A stretch of 64,000 bases of DNA from Flavobacteriaceae bacterium UJ101 (GTDB taxonomy: Bacteria > Bacteroidota > Bacteroidia > Flavobacteriales > UJ101): positions 2,490,501 through 2,554,500 of the forward strand of contig CP016269.1 in the NCBI GenBank assembly GCA_001880285.1. The letters are read 5' to 3'. Shown piece by piece: positions 44,926 through 52,949 of this stretch (positions are counted from its first letter, which is position 1; each line of letters starts with the position of its first letter). Under the pieces are notes generated by a model that was not told where the DNA came from, ran no database searches, and saw only the letters and a list, made by a program, of their open reading frames with translations. A program made the translations under genes and the position numbers.

Positions 44926-46866
44926 TTATTCATGATCTAGTTTTTCAAAATGTACTTTAACTAGTTTTGAATAACGTTTTGACCACATTAAATGTTCTTC
45001 TTTATGTTTGGCAATATTGTCTTTTGCATTTTTTAATAGAGGATTGTCCTCTTTTGCATTTGAAAAGAAAGCCAAATTAGTTTCTAATTGAGCGATCTCA
45101 TGATCTAAATCTTGTACCTTTTTACGAGCATGATGTATCTCTTCGTTTAGACGATATTGGTCTTCATCTGCAATAATTTGACTAATTAAGTTATCAAGTT
45201 TCACGTCTTCTAACTCACTTTTAGAAATATTTAAATTAGCTAATAAACCATCTACAGTTTTGTCAAATTCTTTATTGATATTCATTTTGTTTTTAGGAAC
45301 TTTTCCTAAATTTTTCCATTCTTGAGAATATTGATTAATCTGTTGAATAGCTTCTTTTATATCAGAGGATAACGTATCTGCTTTTATTTTTTCTATAAAG
45401 GCTACTTTCTTTTCATAATTTTCAAGAAAAGCTTGCTCTTTTTCATTTTCTAGAGAATGATAACGATCAAAGAAATTATTACAAGCACTTTTAAACTCTT
45501 GCCAAATTTTATCAGAATACTTTCTAGGAACATGGCCAATTTTTTTCCATTTGGCTTGAATATCGATTAGTTTTTTTGTTGTAACCTCCCAATCGGTACT
45601 GTCTTGTAACTCCTTAGCTTGTTCTAATAAAGCATTTTTAAGCTCTAGGTTCTTCTGTTGATCATGTTTTAGGCTTTTGTAGTAATGATTTTTTTTATGA
45701 TTAAAACTTCTAGTTGCCTGTTTAAATTCATCCCAGATAGTATCATTAAATTCTCTAGGTACACGACCAATCTTCATAAAAGTACCACGTAATTCTTCTA
45801 ATAGCTTGATTTTTTGTTGCCATTTTTGGTGAGAAGTTATTTCTTCAGTAGTTAATTGATTGATCATTTCAATTACTTCTCGTTTCTTCTCTAAATTTTT
45901 AGTTTGCTCAACTTTGTATTGCTCATTCAACTCATGTTTACGATCATGAACAATTTTAGTAGCTTCTTTAAATTCTTGCCATTTTTGTTCACGAATTTCA
46001 CGATCTACAGGCCCTACTTCTTTCCATTTTTTATGGAGAAATTGTAATTCGTTAAATGCCTTTTGAAGATTATTTTCTTTTTGTAATTCTTTAGCACGTT
46101 GAATTAAATGATCTTTAAGCTCTAAATTATTTTTATGTTCTAATTCTTCTAAACCTTTATTAAGTTTTAAATACTCATAATAATTATCTAAATGATGATA
46201 ATAGGTTTTAAAGATATTAGTAACTTCGTTTTTAGGAACAAAACCCGCTTGATCCCAACGCTCTCTTAAAGCTCTAAATTGTTTGAAAGTGTGATGGTGA
46301 TCAGGATCTTGATTTAAATATAAAGCCTTAAGTTCATCAATAATAGTCAAACGTTCTTTTAAATTTTCTTTTTGTTGCTTTTCAATATTTTTATAAAAAG
46401 CTTGAAGTTTGGCTTTAAAATCTCCTGTTAAGGTAGAAAATTGATGGTAATAAGGGTTATTATACGAAAAGGCTTCTTTTTCACCTCCATGTGCTATAAA
46501 ATCAGCTTCTTTTTGGCGACGTTCTTCTTCTACTTTTAATTTAAATTGCTCACGAATATCATTTACTTGATTTTTTATGCGGTTAGGTTCAAAAGAACGA
46601 ATTAAAAATTGAAGTTCATCAACTAAAGCTGTAATAGATAAAGATTTATAATCTTTAGCAGGAACTTCTTTTTTTTCAATTTCTTTTGAAGGTGCAACTT
46701 CATCAAGATTTTGATCGTTTTCTAAAATAGATTCAGAAGCAGAGGATATCTTTTCTTCTTTTTGAGGAACCTCAGGCTGTTGTACATTTTCAACCTTTTC
46801 AGTGGTTTCATTTACTTTTTCTTGTGATCCATCTTCCATAGGAAGGTTTTCCTTTTCGTGAGACAT
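44926..46866 (-). CDS. DUF349 repeat coiled-coil protein
   Basis: 646 residues. An acidic low-complexity head (1-65) is followed by five copies of the DUF349 unit. Each has a 'W...G.VP...W..F' core: WDQAGFVPKNEV, WKEVGPVDREIR, FMKIGRVPREFN, WKKIGHVPRKYS and WKNLGKVPKNKM. A charged C-terminal coil (LDHEIAQLETNLAFF) closes it. No signal peptide. Role unknown; such proteins are conserved in Bacteroidota and may act as nucleic-acid or chaperone scaffolds. Last gene of the run that starts at 51185. Confidence 0.88.
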   Translation of the reverse strand: MSHEKENLPMEDGSQEKVNETTEKVENVQQPEVPQKEEKISSASESILENDQNLDEVAPSKEIEKKEVPAKDYKSLSITALVDELQFLIRSFEPNRIKNQVNDIREQFKLKVEEERRQKEADFIAHGGEKEAFSYNNPYYHQFSTLTGDFKAKLQAFYKNIEKQQKENLKERLTIIDELKALYLNQDPDHHHTFKQFRALRERWDQAGFVPKNEVTNIFKTYYHHLDNYYEYLKLNKGLEELEHKNNLELKDHLIQRAKELQKENNLQKAFNELQFLHKKWKEVGPVDREIREQKWQEFKEATKIVHDRKHELNEQYKVEQTKNLEKKREVIEMINQLTTEEITSHQKWQQKIKLLEELRGTFMKIGRVPREFNDTIWDEFKQATRSFNHKKNHYYKSLKHDQQKNLELKNALLEQAKELQDSTDWEVTTKKLIDIQAKWKKIGHVPRKYSDKIWQEFKSACNNFFDRYHSLENEKEQAFLENYEKKVAFIEKIKADTLSSDIKEAIQQINQYSQEWKNLGKVPKNKMNINKEFDKTVDGLLANLNISKSELEDVKLDNLISQIIADEDQYRLNEEIHHARKKVQDLDHEIAQLETNLAFFSNAKEDNPLLKNAKDNIAKHKEEHLMWSKRYSKLVKVHFEKLDHE

Positions 46867-46932
46867 ATTATACCAAATTGAGCAGTTCTTTACAAAACTA
46901 ATAAAAGTATTTAAAAAAACAAGTTTTTTCTG

Positions 46933-47664
46933 CTATTTTGAATGCCAAATTTCCCAAGCTTTTTCAGCCTGTAATTCTAACATTTTTAATCCATTTTTTA
47001 CGCTAGCATTTCTTTTTAATCCTTCTTTCATAAAAAGTGTTTCAGTAGGATTGTAAACCAAGTCGTATAAATAATGATGGTTCGTTAAGAATTGATATGG
47101 AATAGAAGGTTTTTGATCTATTTTGGGAAAAGTTCCAAGAGGTGTACAGTTAATAATTACTAGATATTCTGATAAAAGTTCTTGGGTTAGTTGATTGTAA
47201 GTGATTGTTTCAAGAGATGATTTTCTAGAAACAATTTGGAAAGCGATATTATTTTTTTGTAAAGCATATTGAATTGCTTTTGAAGCACCTCCAGTACCTA
47301 ATATTAACGCTTTTTGATGATGAGGTTTTAGCTTTTCTTTAAAAGATTGTTCAAATCCATAAATATCAGAATTATGACCAATTAATTTCCCATCATCAAA
47401 TTTAATCACATTAACTGCTTTAATTTTTTCAGCTTCGGGGCTCAGTTGATCTAAAAAGGGAATAATAAGTTCTTTATAAGGAATGGTAACATTTAAACCT
47501 TTTAAGGTTGTATTTTGAAGGAGTTGAGAGAATTCTGAAATATCTTGTAAATCAAAATTTTTATAAACCGTATTGGAAATAGATTCTCGCTTAAATTTTT
47601 CAGAAAAATAGTTTTCAGAAAAAGAATAAGAAATATTTTTCCCTATTAAACCGTATGTGTTCAT
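46933..47664 (-). CDS. aroE: Shikimate dehydrogenase
   Basis: 243 residues, slightly short for AroE as in other Bacteroidota. Substrate site SYSFSENYF (12-20), catalytic Lys in NVTIPYKELI, Asp in GHNSDIYG, NADP motif LILGTGGASKAI (117-128) and the closing GLKMLELQAEKAWEIW. Reduces 3-dehydroshikimate in aromatic amino-acid synthesis. Lies 15 bases after a DUF368 gene in the same transcript. Confidence 0.94.
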   Translation of the reverse strand: MNTYGLIGKNISYSFSENYFSEKFKRESISNTVYKNFDLQDISEFSQLLQNTTLKGLNVTIPYKELIIPFLDQLSPEAEKIKAVNVIKFDDGKLIGHNSDIYGFEQSFKEKLKPHHQKALILGTGGASKAIQYALQKNNIAFQIVSRKSSLETITYNQLTQELLSEYLVIINCTPLGTFPKIDQKPSIPYQFLTNHHYLYDLVYNPTETLFMKEGLKRNASVKNGLKMLELQAEKAWEIWHSK

Positions 47665-47678
47665 ACTAAAAGAGGTTA

Positions 47679-48680
47679 TTATATTAAGGTTCGTATACCT
47701 TTTCGTTTGCGATCATAATGATCAAAAATCAGAATAATAAAAATTCCTAAAATAATGAATCCAATAGAGAGCCAATTTTCTTCTTGCGATAAGTCAGGAA
47801 GAAAACGTTCATAAGATTCAATTACTTTAACTCCATCTTCACGAATATGTGATTTTTCTATTCTCCATGGCCAGGCGGCACCCAGTGATCCAATAATAAA
47901 CCCAATTAAAGTTGCGATAACACTGTCATGGAATTTTTTTAATAAGTATCCAATAATATTGGAGAAAATAATAAGTCCTATGGTTGCTCCTAGAGTAAAA
48001 ATTGCCACAACATATAAAAGATGCATATGATGAGGTACTTCAAAAAAGCTCCAGTTAAATGTAACAAGACTTACAATAGCTTTTAAAAGGTTATTTACAG
48101 CATCAACTAGTAAAAGGGTATAGTTTCCTATTAAAATTAATATAAAAGAACCAGAGAAGCCAGGTAGAGCCATTCCTGATACACTAATAATTCCACATAA
48201 AAAAACAAACCATAAAGCTTCATTTTGAGTCATGGGGTCCATAAAAGAAATGGCAAGACCAATAATAGCCCCTAAAAGGCAAAAAGTAATGGTTTTCAGA
48301 CTCCAGTTTTGTACATCTTTTCTGACATATATAATGGAGCCTATAATCATTCCAAAGAATGTAGACCAAACCATTAGTGGAAAATTTCGGATAAAATAGT
48401 CCAATAATAATGAGATGGTAAAATAAGCAGAGGCAGAACCTAAATTTACAGCTGCTAAGAATTTTAAATTGGTATATTGAGCAAAGGCTTTGAATCCACG
48501 TTTACGCCATAATCCAAAAGCTTTAGCATTAATTTTTTGAAAAGAATAAATTAATTCTTCATAAAAACCGGTTACTAGAGCAACCATCCCACCTGAAACA
48601 CCGGGTACTTTATTCGCAGTTCCCATTAAAATTCCTTTAAAATAAAGGATGAAATATTCTAAAAATGTACGGTTTTGCAT
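47679..48680 (-). CDS. DUF368 membrane protein, copy 2 (possible undecaprenyl-phosphate flippase)
   Basis: 333 residues with about eight membrane helices. It opens GTANKVPGVSGGMVALVTGFYE (20-41), the DUF368 signature, repeated in inverted-symmetry form as MALPGFSGSFILILIGNY (171-188). DUF368 members (PopT) have been reported to return undecaprenyl phosphate to the cytosolic face for cell-wall synthesis. Paralogue of the next gene upstream. Insert between helices 7 and 8 contains a charged stretch (EKSHIREDGVKVIE). Confidence 0.85.
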   Translation of the reverse strand: MQNRTFLEYFILYFKGILMGTANKVPGVSGGMVALVTGFYEELIYSFQKINAKAFGLWRKRGFKAFAQYTNLKFLAAVNLGSASAYFTISLLLDYFIRNFPLMVWSTFFGMIIGSIIYVRKDVQNWSLKTITFCLLGAIIGLAISFMDPMTQNEALWFVFLCGIISVSGMALPGFSGSFILILIGNYTLLLVDAVNNLLKAIVSLVTFNWSFFEVPHHMHLLYVVAIFTLGATIGLIIFSNIIGYLLKKFHDSVIATLIGFIIGSLGAAWPWRIEKSHIREDGVKVIESYERFLPDLSQEENWLSIGFIILGIFIILIFDHYDRKRKGIRTLI

Positions 48681-48743
48681 GAAAATTTAATTTCTTTTTG
48701 GTAAAGGTACTTATTTAGGATTTATTTTAAGGTTAAAGAAGCT

Positions 48744-49775
48744 TTAAAATGATTCATTTGAGCGAACTAATTTTTTAGCTATAAATTCAATTCCAAAAAT
48801 TAATCCAAAGCCTAAAATGGCAAAAACAATAGCCAAACCAATATTAGGGTCAATATGATTTACCGCCTCATAGGTATTGGGTAAAATATTATCTTCTTGA
48901 TAGGGTTTTATACCTTCAATGGTTGGATTTTGTTGTAAATATGCAGTTAAGCTTTGATAATCAGTAGTTAAATCGTTTAGAGCTAAAACTCCTTTTTCTT
49001 TTACAAAAACTTCTGAAGTGGTTTTCCACGGCCATATTTTCCACAGAGAGCCTAATAAGAAACCAGTTAAAACGGCAATGGTTGAGTTATGGAACTTTTC
49101 TAGTAAAAATTTTAATAATCGTGAAAAGCTGGCTAGTCCGATCAAAGCACCCATTCCTACTAAAGCTACTATTCTTATAGCTTCAGGATCTAAACTTGAA
49201 AGCTTACTAATAGCGCTAATAATGACAGAATAAGCTCCTAATAATAAAAGAATGAAACTACCGGATATACCAGGTAAAATCATAGCGCAACTAGCGATAA
49301 TACCACAAAGAAGTAAATACCACCATGAATCAGAACTTCCGAATGGAGGCATAATACTTAAATAAAAAACAAAAACAGCTCCTAAAATTAAACCTAAAAT
49401 TGAAGAAATATTCCATGATTGTATTTCTTTTCCTACATAAATAATACTGGCTACAATCAATCCAAAAAAGAAGGCCCATAAAGGGATTGGATGATGAATC
49501 ATTAAATAATGTAAAATTTTAGCTAAAGAAAGTATAGAAGTGGCAATTCCTGCAATAAGAGCTATTAAAAAATTACCATTTATTTTTTTCCATACGGCAG
49601 CAATTCCGTCTTTTTTAAAGAGAGTAAAAAGTGAAGGGTTTATATTGTTTATAGATTCTAATAAAGTATCGTAGATACCCGTAATAAATGCAATCGTTCC
49701 TCCTGAAACTCCAGGGACAACATCAGCTGCTCCCATTGCTAACCCTCTCAAATAAATTCCAATATGTTTTTTCAT
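48744..49775 (-). CDS. DUF368 membrane protein, copy 1 (possible undecaprenyl-phosphate flippase)
   Basis: 343 residues, same plan as the downstream copy: GAADVVPGVSGGTIAFITGIYD (16-37) and MILPGISGSFILLLLGAY (169-186). About eight membrane helices. The extracytoplasmic insert before the last helix is longer (about 255-310) than in copy 2. The two copies are clearly diverged, with few conserved stretches outside the signature, which argues for an old duplication and perhaps separate jobs. Co-transcribed with TPR, aroE and DUF349 genes. Confidence 0.85.
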   Translation of the reverse strand: MKKHIGIYLRGLAMGAADVVPGVSGGTIAFITGIYDTLLESINNINPSLFTLFKKDGIAAVWKKINGNFLIALIAGIATSILSLAKILHYLMIHHPIPLWAFFFGLIVASIIYVGKEIQSWNISSILGLILGAVFVFYLSIMPPFGSSDSWWYLLLCGIIASCAMILPGISGSFILLLLGAYSVIISAISKLSSLDPEAIRIVALVGMGALIGLASFSRLLKFLLEKFHNSTIAVLTGFLLGSLWKIWPWKTTSEVFVKEKGVLALNDLTTDYQSLTAYLQQNPTIEGIKPYQEDNILPNTYEAVNHIDPNIGLAIVFAILGFGLIFGIEFIAKKLVRSNESF

Positions 49776-49808
49776 TATCCTTTCTGTTTGAGGCGGTAAA
49801 GATATTGT

Positions 49809-51185
49809 TTATTTTTCGTTTAGAAAACTTTTAATAAGTGGGTTTTGAAAGACCTTTGGAAATCTTTTTGTGTAAACTTTGATTAATTCAGGAGCTAATG
49901 CATAAGCATATTTAAAAAGATCAAAACCTAAATAAGTTTGATGTGTTAAAAAATAGCTGAAAGAGAGGTAATATAGTGCTTCTGGATGGGTATGTTCTTT
50001 TCGATAATCTTCTAAAAAATCAATTACTTGAGTATAGTCTTTAGTAAAAAGAAGCAATTCAGCTTTTCCTAAAATATTATTATGATTGTCAGGCTCTAAT
50101 TGAATTAATCGATCATAATAATTTAAAGCTTCATCAATACTTTGATTTTCAATACTTAAAGTAATATATTTTTTAATGTAACGAATATGGTCTGGATTAA
50201 GTTCTAAGGCTCTTTTTAAGTAATAAATAGCCTCTCCTAGATTTTCCATTTCAGCATAAACATCAGCTGCTTCTGCCCAAGCTTTATCCATTTGAGGATC
50301 ATCGTATATGGCATTATAAAATGAAGCCAATGCTTTTAGTTCTAACTTTAATTTTTTATAACATTTTCCTATTTTAACATGTGTAAAGGAAGGAGTATCG
50401 TCGTATTGTAATGATTCCTCATAAACTTCAATTGCTTCTTCATAGCGAGAAATTTTTTCAAGAGCATTTGCTTTTTGCCAATAGGCAGACAAAAACTTTT
50501 GGTTAATGAGAATTGCATAATCAAAAGCGCGTAATGCTTCTGAAAAGTTATGTTGCTTTTTATATTCTAATCCCAGATTATACCAAGCATAATCAGAATA
50601 AGGACGTTGATCAATATAATCTAATAAAAATTCAATACAATTTACGGTATCTTTTAGTTGATTATAGCAATGAATGATAGAGTAGAAGGCATATTCATCA
50701 TCTAAATTAATTTTCAAGGCTTTTTTAAAGTATGATAAAGCTTTTTCATTTGCATTTAGATTTAAGAATTCATTTCCAATACTACTTAATAAAAATTCTG
50801 TTTCATCACTGTTTTCAAGTGCTAGCTCATAAAATTCAATGGCTTTTTGATAATTTTTCTTGATAGAAAATATTTTGGCTTGAGCAATTAAAAGATCAGT
50901 ATTAGAAGGAATCATAGAATTCAATTTAGTAATTAAATCCTGCGCTTGTGTAAATTTTCGTTTAGCAATTAATACTTCTACTTTTTTTACTTGGATGTCT
51001 AAATTCTCAGGATGAATGCTAAAAGCATAATCCAAAGCCTTTTGAGCGTTGTTTACATCGTTGATGTCAATATAGAAAGTAATGATATCTACAATCTCCT
51101 CAGCATCATAATACCAAGTTTCATTTTTAGATAACATTTCTTCAAAACGTTCTACATTTTCATTATATAAAAAATCATCATTCAT
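49809..51185 (-). CDS. TPR repeat protein
   Basis: 458 residues with at least ten tetratricopeptide repeats from about residue 30 to 430. Examples are AKIFSIKKNYQKAIEFYELAL, NANEKALSYFKKALKIN, HNFSEALRAFDYAIL, RYEEAIEVYEESL and NLGEAIYYLKRALELNPDH. No signal peptide, so a cytosolic scaffold is likely. First gene of the five-gene minus run; 33 bases before the first DUF368 gene. Partner unknown. Confidence 0.88.
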   Translation of the reverse strand: MNDDFLYNENVERFEEMLSKNETWYYDAEEIVDIITFYIDINDVNNAQKALDYAFSIHPENLDIQVKKVEVLIAKRKFTQAQDLITKLNSMIPSNTDLLIAQAKIFSIKKNYQKAIEFYELALENSDETEFLLSSIGNEFLNLNANEKALSYFKKALKINLDDEYAFYSIIHCYNQLKDTVNCIEFLLDYIDQRPYSDYAWYNLGLEYKKQHNFSEALRAFDYAILINQKFLSAYWQKANALEKISRYEEAIEVYEESLQYDDTPSFTHVKIGKCYKKLKLELKALASFYNAIYDDPQMDKAWAEAADVYAEMENLGEAIYYLKRALELNPDHIRYIKKYITLSIENQSIDEALNYYDRLIQLEPDNHNNILGKAELLLFTKDYTQVIDFLEDYRKEHTHPEALYYLSFSYFLTHQTYLGFDLFKYAYALAPELIKVYTKRFPKVFQNPLIKSFLNEK

Positions 51186-51303
51186 AAAGCTACATGATTT
51201 CTATCACAAAGGTAAAATAAAAAATGGTATTAAACTGTTGAAAACAAAAGGGTTTTCGACAAGTTTTTAACAATTCTCATATAAATAAGAGATAAAAAAG
51301 TAT

Positions 51304-51311
51304 TATATTTG
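51304..51311 (+). promoter_or_regulatory. -7 box in front of the copper-module genes
   Basis: TATATTTG fits TAnnTTTG exactly but ends only 5 bases before the ATG at 51317, so the mRNA may be leaderless. The -33 element is not clear. Confidence 0.45.
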
Positions 51312-51316
51312 TTTTC

Positions 51317-51712
51317 ATGAATAAAATTTCTCGATGTAAAGGGTTATTATTTATACTAATAAGTATTTTATTAGTGTTTACTTTTTACAAGCCTATGGTT
51401 TTGAGTAATTTTTTAATTCATAGAGAATATATCATTAAAAATTTATGTGTTCAAAAAGATAATCAAATCGATTGTTATGGTAAATGTCATTTGAAGAAAA
51501 TGTTAAAAACAACACCACAAAATGATGATAACGTATTAAATGATTTGAAAAATATAGAACGCCTTTTTGAAATTAATGTTTTGATAGAAGATTTAATTAA
51601 TTTTAAAGAATTTGAATTAGGTGATGTTAAAATTTATAATTTAAATTATAAAGAGTATACTACACACCCTTTTTTAGAGGTAAAAACACCACCTCCCCAA
51701 ACTATTATATAA
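51317..51712 (+). CDS. Small membrane/exported Cys protein of copper-type loci
   Basis: 131 residues. One hydrophobic helix (about 9-24), then the conserved stretch HREYIIKNLCVQKDNQIDCYGKC with C44, C53 and C57, followed by a helical acidic region and a PPPQ tail. Small proteins with this 'LC.....-C.GKC.L' pattern occur beside TonB-dependent receptors in Bacteroidota, often in copper settings. Three cysteines near a membrane anchor could bind Cu(I). Function is inferred from context only. Starts the run that continues into the lipoprotein and receptor genes. Confidence 0.6.
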   Translation: MNKISRCKGLLFILISILLVFTFYKPMVLSNFLIHREYIIKNLCVQKDNQIDCYGKCHLKKMLKTTPQNDDNVLNDLKNIERLFEINVLIEDLINFKEFELGDVKIYNLNYKEYTTHPFLEVKTPPPQTII

Positions 51713-51942
51713 CATATCATACAAATTCTTGTATTTGTTTTACAAGGAAAATTATAGTGTATTTTGATAAAATCTAATCGATTTAATTAGAATTTACAAT
51801 TATAAATCATTTTCATAGCCATATGACTATGAATGATGTTTGATGTAAGTTTAATCAGAATTACACAGCAATATATTTATAAATAAAACAATCAAAAACT
51901 TAATGCTATTTGATTTAAATAAAATAGCTAAAAAATAAAAAA
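51713..51942. promoter_or_regulatory. Hairpin-rich intergenic region before the Met-rich lipoprotein
   Basis: Four dyads lie in 230 bases: CTTGTA/TACAAG around 51729-51747, TCTAAT/ATTAGA at 51773-51791, a longer one pairing 51806-51818 with 51827-51837 around CCATATGA, and GCTATTTGAT/ATAAAATAGC at 51905-51928 just before the ATG (9 of 10 pairs). None has a T-tract. The last could be an operator or block translation. I see no TAnnTTTG box. Confidence 0.4.
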
Positions 51943-52839
51943 ATGAAATCATTTAAAATACTTAAAATGGCTCTATTGAGCTTTTTATCAGTGAGTTTAT
52001 TCGTTTCTTGTTCAGATGATGATAACAATTCTTCTCAAGTAACTGATGAATTTGAAGCACTTAATGTTACTACGTTTAAAACTATAACAGAAGGAAATTA
52101 TACGTTAGATTTTGCAACTAAATCAGGTGAATTAATTCAGGGATATAATGAAATTTATATTCGAGTGAAAGACAATAGAACATCTGAATATATTGATAAT
52201 GCTACAATTAATTGGGTTCCGACTATGCATATGACGATGATGGAACATCAAACTGCAAAGTCAGATGTCAAAAGAACAATCAATACAACAGCTGTATATA
52301 ATGGTTATATCATGTTTCAAATGGCAGAAACTACTGACCCAAAGCAAACATGGACCTTAAAAGTTGATTATACAATTGATGGAAATAATTATTCAGAAGA
52401 ATTTGATATTAGCGTTCCTGCTTCAGCAAGAAAAAGAGTTAATGTAATTACAGGTACAAATGATAAAAAATATTATGTAGCACTTGTAGAACCTAGTGAT
52501 CCTGTTGTGGGTGAAAATGAACTTACAGTGGCGGTTTTTATGCCAGAAAGTACAACAAGTTATCCTATTGTGGAGGATTATACACTATTAATAGACCCTA
52601 GAATGCCAGATCCAGGAATGGGGAATCATGGTTCTCCGAATAATATAGATCTAACTTATAATAGTACAACAGGTTTTTATCATGGAAAAGTAAATTTTAC
52701 TATGACAGGTTTATGGAATTTGAATTTTCAACTTGAAGATACTGATGGAAACATTGTGGCAGGAGAGGAGATTACTAATACAACGAATCCAGAAGGATCA
52801 GGTTATAGAAGTTCGCTTTATTTAGAAGTAGAGTTTTAA
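51943..52839 (+). CDS. Two-domain YtkA/FixH-like lipoprotein with Met/His clusters, putative periplasmic copper protein
   Basis: 298 residues. Lipoprotein signal with Cys23 (LFVSCSDDD). The mature part looks like two tandem beta-sandwich domains (about 40-160 and 165-298) of YtkA/FixH type. Each carries a Met/His cluster: M95-H-M-T-M-M-E-H102 in the first and M221-PDPG-M226-GN-H229 in the second. Such clusters bind Cu(I) or Cu(II) in periplasmic copper chaperones. It lies 110 bases before a copper-type TonB receptor, so passing copper on is a reasonable role. Metal binding is inferred, not shown. Confidence 0.7.
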   Translation: MKSFKILKMALLSFLSVSLFVSCSDDDNNSSQVTDEFEALNVTTFKTITEGNYTLDFATKSGELIQGYNEIYIRVKDNRTSEYIDNATINWVPTMHMTMMEHQTAKSDVKRTINTTAVYNGYIMFQMAETTDPKQTWTLKVDYTIDGNNYSEEFDISVPASARKRVNVITGTNDKKYYVALVEPSDPVVGENELTVAVFMPESTTSYPIVEDYTLLIDPRMPDPGMGNHGSPNNIDLTYNSTTGFYHGKVNFTMTGLWNLNFQLEDTDGNIVAGEEITNTTNPEGSGYRSSLYLEVEF

Positions 52840-52862
52840 CGTATTTGTAAATTTTAGAAATA

Positions 52863-52900
52863 CGATCACTTTGATTTGTAAAAAAGAGTCAGAGTGATCG
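52863..52900 (+). terminator. Hairpin between lipoprotein and receptor genes (weak terminator or attenuator)
   Basis: 12-bp stem CGATCACTTTGA / TCAGAGTGATCG (one G-T pair), 14-base loop. Followed by TTATATTAAT rather than a T-run, so termination would be partial. Confidence 0.5.
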
Positions 52901-52949
52901 TTATATTAATAAATTCAAACAACGGTAGGTGAATTTCACTTAGTTATCA

